A DNA stretch of 64,000 nt from positions 62,001 through 126,000 of the forward strand of contig JBEKIJ010000006.1 of NCBI GenBank assembly GCA_050011815.1, in the 5' to 3' direction. This stretch comes from Chersky-840 sp050011815 (GTDB lineage Bacteria; Actinomycetota; Acidimicrobiia; Acidimicrobiales; UBA8190). This document shows positions 62,718-64,000 of the stretch, piece after piece. The stretch's first letter is position 1; each line of letters opens with the position of its first letter. The position numbers were made by a program, and so were the translations under genes. A model generated the notes under the pieces. The model searched no databases, had not been told where the DNA came from, and worked only from the letters and a program-made list of their open reading frames with translations.

Positions 62718-64000
62718 TCAGATGTCGAGGAAGCGCACGTCCTTGGCGTTGGTCTGGATGAAGTGGCGGCGCACGTCGACGTCGTCACCCATGAGCACCG
62801 AGCACACCTCGTCGGCCAGCGCGGCCTGCTCCACACCGATCTGGAGCAGCGACCGGCGGCCGGCGTCCATGGTCGTCTCGCGCAGCTCGTCGAAGTCCAT
62901 CTCCCCCAGCCCCTTGAGGCGCTGGAAGTCCTGCTTGTGGTCGGGGTGCTCGGCCATGAAGGCGACCCTGGCCACGTCGTCTTTGAGGTAGATCTTCTCC
63001 TTGCCGATCAGGGTGGAGTACAGCGGCGGCTGGGCCACGTACACGAACCCGCCCTCGACGAGCGGCTTCATCTGGCGGAAGAAGAAGGTGAGCAGGAGCG
63101 TGCGGATGTGGGACCCGTCCACGTCGGCGTCGGCCAGGATGATGACCTTGTGGTAGCGGATCTTCTCGACGTCGAACTCGTCGGCGAGGCCGGCCCCGAT
63201 GGCCGAGATGAGCGCCTGGATCTCGACGTTCTTGAGCATCTTGTCGATGCGGGCCCGCTCGACGTTGAGGATCTTCCCCCTGATGGGCAAGATGGCCTGG
63301 AGACGGGGGTTGCGGGCGTCCTTGGCCGAGCCGCCCGCCGAGTTCCCCTCCACGATGAACAGCTCGCTCTCGCGGGGGTCGCGCGACGAGCAGTCGACGA
63401 GCTTGCCCGGCAGGCCCGCCCCACCCAGGGCCGACTTGCGACGGGTCAGGTCCCGCGCGGCGCGGGCCGCCACCCGGGCCCGGGCCGCGGTGGTCGACTT
63501 GGCCACGATCTGGTTGGCCTCGCGGGGGTTCTCCTCGAGCCAGTCGACGAGCTTCTCGTTGGTGGCCCGCTCCACCAGTGACCGGATGGAGACGTTGCCC
63601 AGCTTCGCCTTGGTCTGGCCTTCGAACTGGGGGTCGCGCAGCCGCACCGAGATGATGGCGGTGAGGCCTTCCCGGATGTCCTCGCCCTGGAAGTTGTCTT
63701 CCTTCTCCTTGAGCGAGCCCTTGGCCCGCGCGTAGCGGTTGACGGCGTTGGTGAGGGCCTTCTTGAAGCCCTCCTCGTGCATGCCGCCCTCGATGGTCGA
63801 GATGCCGTTGGCGAAGGAGTGGATGGACTCGTGGAACCCGGTGTTCCACTGCAGGGCCACTTCCACCTCCTGGTCGTCCTCGGACTGGGTGTAGGAGCAC
63901 ACCCGGCGGAACAGGGCCTCTTTGGAGGTGTTGAGGTGCTTCACGTAGTCGACGATGCCGCCCGAGTACTTGTAGGTGATCTGCTGCTCGCGCTCGGCCC
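62718..64000 (-). CDS. gyrB: DNA gyrase subunit B, 3' part (5' end beyond the window)
   Basis: The C-terminal ~427 residues of GyrB are present; the frame stays open to base 64000. The TOPRIM domain contains FIVEGNSAGGSAKDARN, ILPIRGKILNVERARID and the metal-binding DADVDGSHIRTLL, and it ends with the GyrA-interaction tail ending AKDVRFLDI. In the EGDSAGG motif aspartate is replaced by asparagine, the position where D426N causes quinolone resistance in Escherichia coli. Whether this is a natural lineage feature cannot be judged here. Confidence 0.97.
   Translation of the reverse strand, partial: AEREQQITYKYSGGIVDYVKHLNTSKEALFRRVCSYTQSEDDQEVEVALQWNTGFHESIHSFANGISTIEGGMHEEGFKKALTNAVNRYARAKGSLKEKEDNFQGEDIREGLTAIISVRLRDPQFEGQTKAKLGNVSIRSLVERATNEKLVDWLEENPREANQIVAKSTTAARARVAARAARDLTRRKSALGGAGLPGKLVDCSSRDPRESELFIVEGNSAGGSAKDARNPRLQAILPIRGKILNVERARIDKMLKNVEIQALISAIGAGLADEFDVEKIRYHKVIILADADVDGSHIRTLLLTFFFRQMKPLVEGGFVYVAQPPLYSTLIGKEKIYLKDDVARVAFMAEHPDHKQDFQRLKGLGEMDFDELRETTMDAGRRSLLQIGVEQAALADEVCSVLMGDDVDVRRHFIQTNAKDVRFLDI

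Noticed and set aside
60435..63581. A 1048-residue open frame on the plus strand opposite gyrA/gyrB
   Set aside because: It is the mirror of a real GC-rich coding region, with His/Gly/Leu/Val-rich composition and no domain; gyrA and gyrB on the minus strand are certain.

Overview
The window is GC-rich (my impression is about 70 percent) with densely packed genes, many GTG starts, four-base ATGA/GTGA stop-start overlaps and several apparently leaderless promoters. The gene content (gyrB-gyrA, a tRNA-Ile, many acyl-CoA enzymes, cytochromes P450, SCP-X/Ltp2-type thiolase-fold proteins, Zn-ribbon/OB-fold DUF35 proteins, and six amidohydrolase-2 paralogues) fits an actinobacterium, most likely of the class Acidimicrobiia or a near relative. 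No phage, insertion sequence or CRISPR array was seen, so this looks like native chromosome.

Layout. 1-1116: an ArsR regulator with an AHSA1-type partner and a small YCII-like protein. 1180-9322 (minus): an eight-gene operon of aldehyde dehydrogenase, N-acyl-D-amino-acid deacylase-type amidohydrolase, zinc alcohol dehydrogenase, two amidohydrolase-2 enzymes, a small membrane protein, adenine phosphoribosyltransferase and a SnoaL-like protein. A divergent TetR gene at 9382 and a perfect 21-bp palindrome (9339-9359) lie at its head. TetR is followed by two more amidohydrolases and an acyl-CoA ligase whose 5' end appears to have been lost in an out-of-frame junction. 13919-32875: acyl-CoA dehydrogenases, CoA ligases of three kinds, SDRs, an enoyl-CoA hydratase, two DUF35 plus thiolase-fold pairs and a double-length CaiB/BaiF CoA-transferase. 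33257: a type II lumazine synthase behind a KstR-like palindrome. 34832-43931: a second Ltp2-like protein, aldehyde dehydrogenase, CoA ligase, amidohydrolase, thiolase-like protein, and a P450 with its ferredoxin. 44311-58642: housekeeping and signalling genes: a RodZ-like protein, two adjacent GGDEF-EAL proteins (one with a structured leader), a Tat-type phospholipase C, an ABC exporter with its TetR regulator and tandem operators, and a cytochrome-b-like membrane protein. 58790-64000: tRNA-Ile, a P450, gyrA and partial gyrB.

How it works together. The catabolic part carries everything needed to activate a carboxylic acid with CoA, dehydrogenate, hydrate and cleave it by thiolysis or retro-aldol reaction, with P450/ADH/ALDH steps for oxidation. 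The pattern recalls steroid or terpenoid side-chain catabolism, but the substrate cannot be read from sequence. The most striking regulatory signal is a repeated 16-bp palindrome, CTGAC-N6-GTCAG. It occurs six times as a complete match and twice with one changed base, always in front of these catabolic genes and usually beside a leaderless -10 box. It defines a candidate regulon whose regulator is not obviously encoded in this window.
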